DNA of 64,000 nucleotides from Oscillospiraceae bacterium (GCA_021200565.1 JAJQGJ010000002.1:1-64000); one strand, 5' to 3'. Counted from the first letter of the stretch, positions 34,237-43,583 are shown. The notes: generated by a model not told the origin, from the letters alone. Program-made: numbers and translations.

Positions 34237-35076
34237 ATGAACATCATAGCAATTACTCAAAAAGGTCCAAACAAAGCCGAAAATGAGGATCGAATAATCC
34301 TTGGAAAAAACATAATAGCGGAAGGTATTTTTCAGACACAGCTTGTAAATGGCATTATTGCCGTTGCAGATGGTGTCGGAGGGAATAATGCCGGCGCTGT
34401 AGCTTCTCATTTTGTTGCAAAACAGCTCTCCACACTGAATACTCTTTCTGAAAACGAATTGACAAGAATCAATGAGGAATTGCTATCTCTTTCATCAGAG
34501 TGTTCAGATTACGAGAATATGGCAACTACTCTTTCTGGTGTTGCATCTTATAATGGCATTACACAGTTGTTCAGTATTGGTAATACTAGGGTGTACTTGT
34601 TGCAAGGGAGAAAATATCTCAAGCAACTGACAACAGATGACACAACCCTGAACTACCTTCTTGCCACTGGACAACTATCATCTGAAGAAGCAGAATCGTT
34701 TGATAGAAAAAATGAAATTACAGCTTGTTTTGGTGGTGGAGCTGCACACCTATTTAAGATAAAATGTAGCACCATGGAACTTCTGCCCTCTCCTTTCATT
34801 ATCACTTCCGACGGCATCCATGATTATATCTCTATTGATCTCATGGAAGATATTATTGCTGCTAAAGGAATAACTGTCTCTGCGTGTGAAGCAATGATTA
34901 CTGCTGCTCGTAACGCAGAATCAAAGGATGATATAAGCATTGTTATGGGAGAAATAGTGAATTTATCTAATGTCAAGTTTGACTACATTGATCCTTCGGA
35001 CATGCTAACACAGTTTAAGCACAACATAAATTATAACGACAGGTCCGGTTTTGCTCCTGTCGCTAATCTCGAATAA
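34237..35076 (+). CDS. PP2C-family Ser/Thr protein phosphatase
   Basis: 279 residues. PP2C metal-site motifs in order: NKAENEDR (about 11-18), IIAVADGVGGNNAG (about 37-50), SDGIHDYIS near 190, and ESKDDISIVMGE near 230. Expected to reverse phosphorylation by the kinase at 27804. It follows the AAA+ gene by 3 bases, and the DUF4236 gene begins 11 bases later. A short C-terminal tail after the catalytic domain has no membrane segment. Confidence 0.92.
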   Translation: MNIIAITQKGPNKAENEDRIILGKNIIAEGIFQTQLVNGIIAVADGVGGNNAGAVASHFVAKQLSTLNTLSENELTRINEELLSLSSECSDYENMATTLSGVASYNGITQLFSIGNTRVYLLQGRKYLKQLTTDDTTLNYLLATGQLSSEEAESFDRKNEITACFGGGAAHLFKIKCSTMELLPSPFIITSDGIHDYISIDLMEDIIAAKGITVSACEAMITAARNAESKDDISIVMGEIVNLSNVKFDYIDPSDMLTQFKHNINYNDRSGFAPVANLE

Positions 35077-35087
35077 GGAGGATAATC

Positions 35088-36104
35088 ATGAGCTTCAGGT
35101 ATAGAAAAAGCATCAATCTCGGTGGTGGATTCAGAATAAATCTCAGTAAGTCCGGTATCGGTTATAGCTGGGGTGCAAAAGGCTATAGAGTAACCAAAAC
35201 AGCAAAAGGAACTACACGCACAACTGCTTCAATTCCGGGAACAGGAATTTCGTATGTTCACGAAACCGGAAAAGCAAATAATAGTTCATCGCAACGCAGC
35301 ACAAATCCCGGCCAGCAGCCCGTTCCTGCTATTGACAACAATCATTATGACACACAAAACATTGTGAATAGCGTAGCAACAGAAATGGTTTCTGAGGGTT
35401 TAGAGGCTATGCTGGCATCTGCAAGTAGAGCATTAAAATTAAAGAGGATCGCAACTGTTGGCTTTTGGATCACATTCATTATCGGCTTTGCCAACCCCGT
35501 TTTTTTAGTTTTAGCTGCCATCTTTGCTGCAATGTTTGGTTATGTCAAAACAAAAGGAATGATTGATCTCGAATATGATATTGAAGCGGATCAGCAATCC
35601 CTTGTTGATTCGAGAATGAATCCGATTGCAAAAATAACAGACTGCTCCAAAGTATGGAGAATAATGCAAACCAGTAAAGTGATTGATCGTAAGTATTCTG
35701 GTGGTGCAAGTAATACAGTTAATCGTACTGCTTGTACTGCATCTACCAAAGCTCCTTTCCCCTTTAGAGCTAATGTGAAGGTTGCTGCATTCAAAGTAAG
35801 AAAGGAAACTCTTCTCTTCCTTCCCGACAAACTTTTCATCATTCAGGGAAGTAAAATAGGAGCGTTGAACTACAACGATATTTCCATTTACCCTCATACA
35901 ACCAGATTTATCGAGAGCGAAGCCGTTCCGAAGGATGCCCAAATTGTAGGACAAACCTGGAAATATGTTAATAAATCCGGAGGACCGGACAGACGATTCA
36001 AAGACAATAGGCAATTACCTATTTGCCTCTATGGTGAACTTGAGCTGACATCAACATCGGGATTGAACACTGTTATAATGTACTCAAATCCTGATGCTAG
36101 GTAA
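35088..36104 (+). CDS. DUF4236 membrane protein
   Basis: 338 residues. The N-terminal ~60 residues are a DUF4236 domain (FRYRKSINLGGGFRINLSKS, GIGYSWGAKGYRVTKTAKG). A hydrophobic hairpin lies at about 122-148 (VGFWITFIIGFANPVFLVLA), followed by a soluble alpha/beta domain. The last gene of the kinase/FHA run, with GGAGG before the ATG. DUF4236 proteins are of unknown function; membrane attachment suggests it anchors or is a target of the system. Confidence 0.8.
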   Translation: MSFRYRKSINLGGGFRINLSKSGIGYSWGAKGYRVTKTAKGTTRTTASIPGTGISYVHETGKANNSSSQRSTNPGQQPVPAIDNNHYDTQNIVNSVATEMVSEGLEAMLASASRALKLKRIATVGFWITFIIGFANPVFLVLAAIFAAMFGYVKTKGMIDLEYDIEADQQSLVDSRMNPIAKITDCSKVWRIMQTSKVIDRKYSGGASNTVNRTACTASTKAPFPFRANVKVAAFKVRKETLLFLPDKLFIIQGSKIGALNYNDISIYPHTTRFIESEAVPKDAQIVGQTWKYVNKSGGPDRRFKDNRQLPICLYGELELTSTSGLNTVIMYSNPDAR

Positions 36105-36138
36105 AAGCTCTATTTGAGTTTCCATTTTTCACTCTTGC

Positions 36139-36255
36139 TCATATGCCTCTATCCGGCTTCCGTTCTTTCTGAGGCATAGCCTTTTCCTTTGGAATATCAG
36201 ACTTTGCGGGCTTTAGTCTGTCCATGATTGAGGATTTACCGCCTTTGTTTCCTTA
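36139..36255 (-). pseudogene. C-terminal scrap of a conjugative-element protein
   Basis: On the minus strand about 38 codons, GNKGGKSSIMDRLKPAKSDI through a lysine-rich end to a stop at 36139, preceded by an in-frame stop. Such tails end the large YodL/SNF2-like proteins of conjugative elements (from memory). It marks the boundary between the kinase/FHA locus and mobile debris. The rest of 36105-36351 shows nothing I can name. Confidence 0.4.
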
Positions 36256-36351
36256 TGAACAGAAAAAAACGACGGCTTGCTTTTTGTCACGAGTCGCCGC
36301 TATGATTTTTGCTTCTTCTAATGACTAAAATCATATTTGTTCACATACCTC

Positions 36352-36436
36352 CTCAGAAAAAGTGTGATTTTGCCCCTCAAAAACTCAGAAAAAATGTAAT
36401 TTCCGCCTTGTAAAAGCTAAGAAAAAGTGTTATACT
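36352..36436 (+). promoter_or_regulatory. Promoter with three phased direct repeats
   Basis: ctcagaaaaagtgt-like repeats begin at 36352, 36384 and 36417, spaced 32 and 33 bases (three helical turns). The third lies in the spacer of the promoter TTGTAA (36408-36413)/TATACT (36431-36436). This is a likely operator for a DNA-binding regulator. Confidence 0.6.
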
Positions 36437-36466
36437 TTTCTCAGAGTTTACGAGGCGGTGATTTTT

Positions 36467-37825
36467 TTGAAACGAAATGCAATTAAAGATCTGATAAACT
36501 GGAAGGCAAGCGAGACCCGCAAGCCGCTTGTCCTGAAAGGCGCACGGCAGGTCGGGAAAACATGGTTGATGAAAGAGTTCGGGCAGAATTACTACGACAG
36601 CTATGTCTATTTCAATTTCGACGAGGAAGACGAGCTGAAATCCATTTTTGAAGCTAACAAGAATCCTACTCGGATTATCGAGCTTCTTTCGCTGATTGCC
36701 GGTGAGAAGATTCTCCCGGAGAAAACTCTGATTATCTTCGACGAGATTCAGGAGTGTCCGGAGGCTCTCAACAGCCTCAAATACTTCAAAGAAAAGACGA
36801 ACGAATATCATGTGATTGCCGCAGGAAGTCTTTTGGGGACTCTTCTGGCTCAGCCGAAGTCCTATCCCGTCGGGATGGTGAATCTCTTAGACATTTATCC
36901 GCTCAAGTTTGATGAGTTCCTTGAAGCGGTTGACCCAGCATTATTTGCTTACTACGATAGTATTCAGACTGATACTCAGATTGAAGAGATCTTCCACAAC
37001 CGACTCTTAGAAGCCTACAACAACTACCTCATAATCGGCGGAATGCCGGAGTGCGTTGACTCGTGGATTAAGTACAAAGATCCCGCAAAAATCAGCCAGA
37101 TTCAAAGGGAGCTGATTGAGGTCTACGAAAACGATTTCTCGAAGCACAACGGCAAGGTCAACAGCGGTCGGATTCTGATGGTCTTCAGAAGCATCGTCAC
37201 ACAGCTTGCTAAGCCGAACGAGAAGTTTATGTATGGCGCTGTCCGTGAGGGCGGCAGGGCAAAGGATTTTGAGGAAGCGATTGAATGGCTTGTCTCGGCA
37301 GGAATGCTCAATCGTGTTTATAATGTCTCGAAGATGGAGCATCCGCTGTCGGCGTTTGATAAATTAGACCAGTTCAAGCTTTTTGTCTTCGACACAGGGC
37401 TTCTCAAGCATATGGCGGGAATAGACAACAGTGCAATTCTCCTCAAGTCCGACTATCAGTTCAAGGGTGCACTGACCGAGAACTATGTCCTGCAGCAGCT
37501 GAAAGGTGAATTCGAGGTCGAACCGAGATATTATTCAGACAAAAACAGTGAGATTGACTTCGTCATCCAGAACGGCACGGAGATTATCCCCGTGGAAGTA
37601 AAAGCCGGTGAGGACAAATCCGCACCGTCTTTCAAGAAATATGTTGCACGTAACCAGCCTGCCCACGCCATCAGATTTTCAAAGCGAAATCTAAGAACCG
37701 ACGGCGGGATCACGAATCTGCCAGTATATCTGGTGGGGAAAACGAAAGAACTCCTACCAAATCTTCTTTCCAACTCGTTGAAGAAATCCGTCACGACTTG
37801 GAAAAGTAACTCCGGGTCAACATGA
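36467..37825 (+). CDS. AAA_14/DUF4143 ATPase
   Basis: 452 residues from TTG 36467; a GTG at 36458 is in frame, but the ribosome site GAGGCGG then stands too close. Walker A LKGARQVGKTWLMKEFG (about 20-36), Walker B LIIFDEIQECPEAL near 90, and the C-terminal DUF4143 domain with a PD-(D/E)XK-like core (YYSDKNSEIDFVIQNG, IIPVEVKAGEDK). These ATPases are abundant in gut bacteria near mobile elements; their biochemical role is unknown, with antitoxin or defence roles proposed. Free-standing, with its own repeat-containing promoter. Confidence 0.88.
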   Translation: MKRNAIKDLINWKASETRKPLVLKGARQVGKTWLMKEFGQNYYDSYVYFNFDEEDELKSIFEANKNPTRIIELLSLIAGEKILPEKTLIIFDEIQECPEALNSLKYFKEKTNEYHVIAAGSLLGTLLAQPKSYPVGMVNLLDIYPLKFDEFLEAVDPALFAYYDSIQTDTQIEEIFHNRLLEAYNNYLIIGGMPECVDSWIKYKDPAKISQIQRELIEVYENDFSKHNGKVNSGRILMVFRSIVTQLAKPNEKFMYGAVREGGRAKDFEEAIEWLVSAGMLNRVYNVSKMEHPLSAFDKLDQFKLFVFDTGLLKHMAGIDNSAILLKSDYQFKGALTENYVLQQLKGEFEVEPRYYSDKNSEIDFVIQNGTEIIPVEVKAGEDKSAPSFKKYVARNQPAHAIRFSKRNLRTDGGITNLPVYLVGKTKELLPNLLSNSLKKSVTTWKSNSGST

Positions 37826-37963
37826 TAATCTGGTAGATTGACTCTTTTGGACAGGTTCTCTTGTCCTTGAGCAAGCCCGTTGTCGTTCGGCTCTCGTCTC
37901 AACTCCTTTTCTAAGGGAATCCGGGCGGCGAAGGCGATTCCTTTTTTGCAAATGAGCAAAGCC

Positions 37964-37998
37964 AAAGGCGACCAACCTTTTACAGTCGGTCGCCTTTT
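37964..37998. terminator. Bidirectional terminator
   Basis: Perfect stem AAAGGCGACC (37964-37973)/GGTCGCCTTT (37988-37997) with T-runs on both strands, between the convergent DUF4143 and LRR genes. Confidence 0.85.
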
Positions 37999-38025
37999 CG
38001 TTACCTGGTTCAATTCAGTATTATG

Positions 38026-41000
38026 TCAGAAGACATCGTCTTTTGTATCGGAGTTTGTATCCTCAATCGGCTCATCAATATTGACCGTTTCCTCGGTGAT
38101 GTTGGCTGTGGTCTTGACCAAGCTATCAATCGCCGTGTTGATTGCGTCGGCATAGGCATTGACGGTCATCTGATTGATTGCCTTCAGGTTCCAATTAACG
38201 GCGTTGATTGCCTCTGTTACAGCCGAAAAGTTCTCGTAATCGCTCGGGTTAAGAGCGTTCGCTCTGTCTATAGCCTCGGTGACTGCGGAGTAGTTCGCAG
38301 AAATCTTTAGAAGAATGTCTATCATCGACGAGCTTCCGCCGGAGGATGCGTTTGCTACCGACAATACCACGAACGGCGAGTAGTCGGAAGCTTCGAACTC
38401 AACTGTGAGAGTTTCACCGAATGTGACGGTGCTGGCTACTACTTCCCATGTGGGATATGAGCCGGTGTAGTGAAGCACATATATATCGCTCGAAGAAAGG
38501 TCAGACGCAGAAGCGAAGTCCATCGTGACGGTGGAAGTGCCGGCTCCGCTATAGTCAACATCTCCGTAGAAGAGGATTGTGACCTTCTTGAGAGTCTTCC
38601 TGTTGTTCTCTGTAGTTGTAATCGTGAAGCTGTTGGTTTCGCTGATAAGGTCGTCGCCCTGAGCCTCGTTATAGAGAGTAAAGCTGAGAGTGTCGGCTAT
38701 ATGCTCAACGAGGTAAGGATAAGCGCTATCCTCGACAACCTTAGAAACGACAAGCGTGCCGCCGTCAGCGTTTGAAACAGTAATCTCAACTGATGTAACC
38801 AAACCAGAAGGAAGGACATTTGCGAATATGGTATCGTCAGAATCAACCGTTACGGTTGAAGTAGTTCCGGTCTCTCCAGTCTTTGCTCCGCAAGCCTCGC
38901 ATACACCTTCGCTGTTGAAGCTATGTCCGGTAGCGGAAATCTCAGCAGTGTAACTATCATCGCCTCTGGTACAGGTGTAAGTCATAATACCCGCCTCCGT
39001 GCAGGTTGCTTCCTTTGTTACTTCGGATTCGTAGTTGTGTCCAAGTGCTACTGTTTCATCGGCAACATAGCTATCTTTGCAGGCGGAGCAAGTGTAAGTT
39101 GTGTAACCGTCCTCGGTGCAAGTTGGCTCTGTTACAACTGCTTCGTAGTTATGAGCAATTTTAGCTGTAACTGTGTCGGCAAGAGTAATCTCGTTCTCGG
39201 CATTTTCATCACTGTAATACTTATCACAGCCGGAGCAATACCAATATTCAGTGTTGCCCTCAGCAGTACAAGTTGCGTCTACAGCCTCAACGTGAGTGAG
39301 CGTGTGAGTGTGTACATATGCCGTTGCGGTTATCGTCCCGGTTTCGGTCAATGTATCCGACTCGTTGCCGGCGGAAATCGTGAAGTTAATCGTGAAGCTT
39401 CCGTCGGTTCCATCCACATCAGTTGCATCACCGGCAATCGCTTCGGTTATGTCGGTAATAGTGTAGGTAACTGTCACATTGCTATCGATGCCAAGCTCTG
39501 CGAGGATTGCGTCAATCAGAGTTGAAATCTTGTCGGCAGTTGTAGAGCTGGTTGCGGATTCAACATCACTCTGGGTGAGAGTCCAGTCGGTGGAGGAGAG
39601 GGTGGTTTTGGCTTCGGCGACAAGTTCAGCATCATTATTTGCCATGGTGGTATAATGATAATCCTCATCAGTCGTTTCGCCATTCACTACCAGTTCAGTC
39701 GTGATATTCTCAGGGGTGCTTGTTGTGGAAGCAACTGCAATAGTCTGATTGTTTTCATCCTCTGTAAGTTGAATATCAAACTCTGTTCCAGTCTCAAGTG
39801 TTCCCGTAGCCTCAGCAACTGTATCTCCATCACTATTGATAAGAGCGATTTCAATCTCAATATCTGCATCGGAAGTATTCACAACAGATATACTCAGGCT
39901 ATCTTCATCTACAGTGATTGTAGCGTCACCACTGACATAATAAGCAATAACGCTCTCGTCATTAAGATAACTACAAATGGCGGTTTCACTCTCACAAACA
40001 ATTTGATATTGGTTTGTAGGAAGAATCAATACGCCTTTAACAATATCCGCATCTATAGATTCCATGTAGCTGACGTACTCAACGTCCTCAGAGTATAATG
40101 TACAGTCACCGTCGGCTACATCAAACATCACTTCTCCAGTAGAATCCACCACCTGACAAGAATTGCTAACTGCAACATAAGTACCACAAATTAAATCCAT
40201 TAATGTTGTTCCTAATATGCAATCAAAGTATGAATCGTCCAATTGGCTAACATCATAAAATTCTATCTGTTCTTGCCATCCAAAATAGTATTTACTATAT
40301 TTATTGTTATTAGTGCCATCTGAATTGAAAGTTATATACATATATTCGCCTGTATCTGTATTTAAAGCCAAGAAGCTTGTGCTTATGCTATATCTACTAA
40401 TAGCATCCTCTAACTCATTGGTTAACTGAGGATAATTGCTATCGTAAAGTACATAACACACCCATTCGTCTCCCCAACTATCGTTTAGCTCTACCTGCTG
40501 ACTTGTCAAGACAACTGTATGATTACATGCATTAAGGTTAACTAACAAAGCACTGTCTGGATTGTTCTCTAAGAATTCAATAACCTCGGAATAATCCTCA
40601 TCATAGTCACCAATTTCAATATCATTAAAATAACTAGAAAATGACGATGAAAACTGGCTCACTTGTGCTTTTTCAATTATGCGAATAATATCAGCGTTTC
40701 CAACAAATGTATAGGCATTTCCAATCGTTGTGCCTCCTTTATATGTAAAATTAACGGAGGTTACTTCTTCATATCCGTAAACATTAAGAGAATCACCGCC
40801 ATTACTAAAATAATTACTAAGATCAATTTGTCCGTTGTAATTAGCAAGCGCAAGTAAGGATAAGCCAAAACAACTTCCGTTCCAATCGTTGAAAATAGTT
40901 TGAATCAAGCTGTTGCCCCACATTCCAAATGCTGAAAAGTTATGTTGAAAGTATGCGCTCAGCGGTATATCGTAGCCTTCTTCATATCCAAATGACCAAT

Positions 41001-42738
41001 AATGATTAACTTCACTCCAACCATCTACATCTGGGCTGAATCCGGTGTAAGTTTCTTCTTCATCATACTCCACCGTCCCATCACTATTTATAGTGCCATC
41101 GGTGCAGTGGATGGTTACGCCTTCAAGGTCCATCATGGGGACAGAATATACTCTTACTATCTTAACACTATTCCATTCCTCGACCGTTCCACCAAAGTAA
41201 ATATCAGTCAACTTGGAGCAATAGTAAAATGCGTATTCATGACACGACGTTACGCTATTTGTCATCGTAACGCTCTCTAATTTAGAACAGTTCTTGAAAG
41301 CGTATTTGCTGATACTAGTTACACCATCCGGTATCGTAATGCTAACTAAACTTGTACAACCCTGAAACAGATTATCACTTATGGTTGTTATACTATTTGA
41401 TAATGTGACATTTTCGAGAGATATACATCCTATAAACGCATACGTTCCAATACTTGTTACACTATCTGGAATTACTATGCTCTTCAAGCCTTCGCAATAA
41501 CTAAAAGCAGAACCACCTATAGTTTTAAGACCGTACGGTAATTCTAATTCAGCCAAACTATCACAGCTCGTAAATGCATACTGCGGAATTGATGTAATGT
41601 TATTTGATAAAGTAATATTTGCTAGGTTGGAACAGCACCAAAATGCTTCATAGCCAATACTTGTGACATTGTCTGACATATATACGCTGGTTAAATTATC
41701 ACAAGTTATAAATGCTCCGGCGGCAATAGTGGTTACACTGTCCGGAATAGTATAAGTCGATTGTCCGAAGGTTGACGCATTTGGATACCAAATTAATGAT
41801 GTCATACTCTTATTGAACACAACCCCATCAACTATTGTGAAATGAGTATTGTCATCATTGATGGTAATACCTTCGAGTTTTTCGCAATTTTTAAATGCGC
41901 CATAATTAATACTTGTTACACTGTTTGGAATGTAAACAGAAGTAAGTTTTTTACAGTCACTGAAAGCTGATGCGCCAATACTGACACATCCCTCGCCAAT
42001 AGTTACGCTTTCCAAACTATAACAACTAGAAAATGCTCCGGTGCTGATAGTTGTCACACTACCTGGAATGTAAATACTCGTTAAGCTCTCGCAAATAATA
42101 AAAGCATTTGAGCCAATGCTCTTAAGATTAGCAGGTAAAGTAATAGAAGTAACGTTACGGCAACAATAAAAGGCTCCTGTTCCTATGCTTGTGACACTGT
42201 CTGCGATTGAAACAGTTTTAAGCTTCTGATTGCCTTTGTATACCTTATACAGGCTGAATGCATAATCACCGATATGAGTTACACCATCTTCAATAATGAT
42301 TGACTGAATCTTGCTACCGTAACTTGAACACCACGTTCCCGGAGATGATGTCGATGAATAGTCCTTCATTTTTCCCGTTCCAGAAATAGTCAAAGTTCCA
42401 TCCGAAGTAAGAGTCCAAGTAACATTGTCACCACTTGCTCCACACTCACCTGAGGCAAGCACGGTTACTTCTTCATCATCACTAGCCGTCGCAATTCCCG
42501 ACTCATCCGATGAATCTTCTTCCTCATCAGCCGTTGCTCCAAGAAGCACCGTTTCTTCTTCCTCAACAGCTTCTTCAACGGTTTCTTCCGCTTCCTCGGT
42601 ATCCTCCTCAACCGCTTCCACCGAAACTTCCACATTTTCAGTAGCGTCTTCTATCTCCGTCGCAAGCGATGCCAGAGGCAGAACCTCGAACATCATCACG
42701 AAAGCTACGAACAGAGACAAAACTTTTCTTAACTTCAT
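38026..42738 (-). CDS. BspA-like LRR surface protein with embedded cysteine-peptidase-like domain
   Basis: 1570 residues from ATG 42738 (GGAAGG ten bases upstream). Signal peptide MKLRKVLSLFVAFVMMFEVL; acidic Glu/Val-rich stretch at about 30-70; LRR_5 repeats of 23 or so residues (YAFxxCxxLxxVxIPxSVTxI) at about 130-510. At about 600-770 is a papain-like pattern: Cys in NGSCFGLSLL (about 622), His in ACNHTVVL (about 738), Asp in VLYDSNYPQ (about 764). Then Cys-containing repeats (ATCTAEGNTEYW, PTCTEDGYTTYTC, ATCTEAGIMTYTC) and a FIVAR-like C-terminus. No LPXTG motif. Secreted; probably an adhesin with peptidase-like module. Confidence 0.85.
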   Translation of the reverse strand: MKLRKVLSLFVAFVMMFEVLPLASLATEIEDATENVEVSVEAVEEDTEEAEETVEEAVEEEETVLLGATADEEEDSSDESGIATASDDEEVTVLASGECGASGDNVTWTLTSDGTLTISGTGKMKDYSSTSSPGTWCSSYGSKIQSIIIEDGVTHIGDYAFSLYKVYKGNQKLKTVSIADSVTSIGTGAFYCCRNVTSITLPANLKSIGSNAFIICESLTSIYIPGSVTTISTGAFSSCYSLESVTIGEGCVSIGASAFSDCKKLTSVYIPNSVTSINYGAFKNCEKLEGITINDDNTHFTIVDGVVFNKSMTSLIWYPNASTFGQSTYTIPDSVTTIAAGAFITCDNLTSVYMSDNVTSIGYEAFWCCSNLANITLSNNITSIPQYAFTSCDSLAELELPYGLKTIGGSAFSYCEGLKSIVIPDSVTSIGTYAFIGCISLENVTLSNSITTISDNLFQGCTSLVSITIPDGVTSISKYAFKNCSKLESVTMTNSVTSCHEYAFYYCSKLTDIYFGGTVEEWNSVKIVRVYSVPMMDLEGVTIHCTDGTINSDGTVEYDEEETYTGFSPDVDGWSEVNHYWSFGYEEGYDIPLSAYFQHNFSAFGMWGNSLIQTIFNDWNGSCFGLSLLALANYNGQIDLSNYFSNGGDSLNVYGYEEVTSVNFTYKGGTTIGNAYTFVGNADIIRIIEKAQVSQFSSSFSSYFNDIEIGDYDEDYSEVIEFLENNPDSALLVNLNACNHTVVLTSQQVELNDSWGDEWVCYVLYDSNYPQLTNELEDAISRYSISTSFLALNTDTGEYMYITFNSDGTNNNKYSKYYFGWQEQIEFYDVSQLDDSYFDCILGTTLMDLICGTYVAVSNSCQVVDSTGEVMFDVADGDCTLYSEDVEYVSYMESIDADIVKGVLILPTNQYQIVCESETAICSYLNDESVIAYYVSGDATITVDEDSLSISVVNTSDADIEIEIALINSDGDTVAEATGTLETGTEFDIQLTEDENNQTIAVASTTSTPENITTELVVNGETTDEDYHYTTMANNDAELVAEAKTTLSSTDWTLTQSDVESATSSTTADKISTLIDAILAELGIDSNVTVTYTITDITEAIAGDATDVDGTDGSFTINFTISAGNESDTLTETGTITATAYVHTHTLTHVEAVDATCTAEGNTEYWYCSGCDKYYSDENAENEITLADTVTAKIAHNYEAVVTEPTCTEDGYTTYTCSACKDSYVADETVALGHNYESEVTKEATCTEAGIMTYTCTRGDDSYTAEISATGHSFNSEGVCEACGAKTGETGTTSTVTVDSDDTIFANVLPSGLVTSVEITVSNADGGTLVVSKVVEDSAYPYLVEHIADTLSFTLYNEAQGDDLISETNSFTITTTENNRKTLKKVTILFYGDVDYSGAGTSTVTMDFASASDLSSSDIYVLHYTGSYPTWEVVASTVTFGETLTVEFEASDYSPFVVLSVANASSGGSSSMIDILLKISANYSAVTEAIDRANALNPSDYENFSAVTEAINAVNWNLKAINQMTVNAYADAINTAIDSLVKTTANITEETVNIDEPIEDTNSDTKDDVF

Positions 42739-42773
42739 GGTTTCCCATCCTTCCAAAAAATTTTTCAAAACAA

Positions 42774-42938
42774 AAATCTCTTTCAGTAAACCGAAAGAGA
42801 TTTAAAAGGACACACATGATACACCGAACCCTCCGGACTACCTATAGGGAGCGGAGGTTTGATAATTGGGTGTGCGAAGCACTACCCCCCACAATTCAAA
42901 AACCTGAGAACATTATTCTCAGAACTATCACAAGTGTA
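42774..42938 (-). promoter_or_regulatory. Structured leader with intrinsic terminator upstream of the LRR gene
   Basis: Within the ~190-base leader: CTGAGAA/TTCTCAG hairpin (42903-42921), a long imperfect hairpin capped by GTGC-TTC-GCAC, a GC-rich hairpin CCTCCG...CGGAGG near 42828-42860, and finally a perfect 11-bp stem (42774-42784/42793-42803) followed by TTTTTGTTTT, an intrinsic terminator 36 bases before the start codon. The arrangement is that of an attenuator or riboswitch. I cannot assign it to a known riboswitch class. Confidence 0.65.
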
Positions 42939-42961
42939 TCACATTATTTGGATGTTGTCAA
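42933..42961 (-). promoter_or_regulatory. Promoter of the LRR surface-protein gene
   Basis: TTGACA (42956-42961), 17-base spacer, TACACT (42933-42938) on the minus strand. Confidence 0.8.
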
Positions 42962-43020
42962 CAGGATTTTTAATCGTGTCGGGCGATAAAAAGCTGTTAT
43001 GTTGCTTTTTACTGTTGGAA

Positions 43021-43103
43021 TAAAGGTCGTTTTTTGCGATTTTCCACCCCTCTGAGGTAAAATCTCCATAATCTGACCGACTTTGAGGTAGTCACGACCG
43101 AGA
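43021..43103 (-). pseudogene. Internal fragment of a serine recombinase
   Basis: The minus strand reads SRLGRDYLKVGQIMEILPQRGG, the arginine-containing helix of large serine recombinases (compare SRAGRDYLQTGFYTEVFF in the intact enzyme at 6309-8333). It is fused in frame behind a scrap of virD4 at 43104. Nothing else of this recombinase is present. Confidence 0.65.
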
Positions 43104-43400
43104 CGGCTGTTCATCGTGAGTGCCTCCGTCTGAATTGTAATCACGGCAACTCCTCCTTTCTTGAATCACCCATAGAGGTCATGATTTTCATCCCATCCAT
43201 CCTATCAAGATTGATAGGATGACGGACAAGATAGCCGGTTTCTTCAAACTCACAAAGTGTCGAAAGGATTGCATCTGGTCCCTCTTTGCAGATTGCTGAG
43301 AGACCTCTGATTGAGAATCGTCAACCATCATTGAACGAGAGCATTTTTGATAACAATCCGACAGACTTCAAAGAAAGTCGCTTGTCCCGCAGATGGAGTA
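43104..43400 (-). pseudogene. Scraps of virD4 and of the RepA-like gene
   Basis: 43104-43140 corresponds to the QTEALTMNSR part of copy A VirD4 (nucleotides near 12795-12835). From 43138 the sequence matches the end of the copy A RepA-like gene (13750 onward), then jumps at 43185 to its middle (near 14135), and by 43330-43400 matches its N-terminal coding part (near 14520-14600). Two or more internal deletions; no open frame remains. Confidence 0.7.
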
Positions 43401-43583
43401 GGGACACTTCTCAAATACGCACGATTGGTCTTTCCAAAGCGGACGGTTGAACCGGCAGGTGGGGCACTCTGGGATTGTGCCATCATAACCGCTGTCAAAT
43501 TTCGAGTACGGCGACTCTTTCATCATCGCCTCGAATGCGATGAAGATTTCGTTTTTCATTTTGTTTCCTCCTGTTGATTTCAT
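43368..43583 (-). CDS. Small Cys-containing protein, copy B
   Basis: 71 residues from ATG 43583 (GGAGGAAACAA). Nearly identical to the 14617-14847 protein over the first ~60 residues (MKNEIFIAFEAMMKESPYSK, then ECPTCRFNRPLWKDQSCVFEKC) but with a different C-terminal end where the RepA-like gene has been deleted. Its function is not known; the leader hairpin is retained. Confidence 0.65.
   Translation of the reverse strand: MKSTGGNKMKNEIFIAFEAMMKESPYSKFDSGYDGTIPECPTCRFNRPLWKDQSCVFEKCPYSICGTSDFL

Noticed and set aside
37531-38013. Minus-strand frame across the DUF4143 end and terminator
   Set aside because: Overlaps a well-supported gene and a terminator stem; no ribosome site.
38026-42738. 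Sortase-anchored protein
   Set aside because: No LPXTG-like motif, hydrophobic segment and basic tail at the C-terminus, which ends in an acidic stretch.
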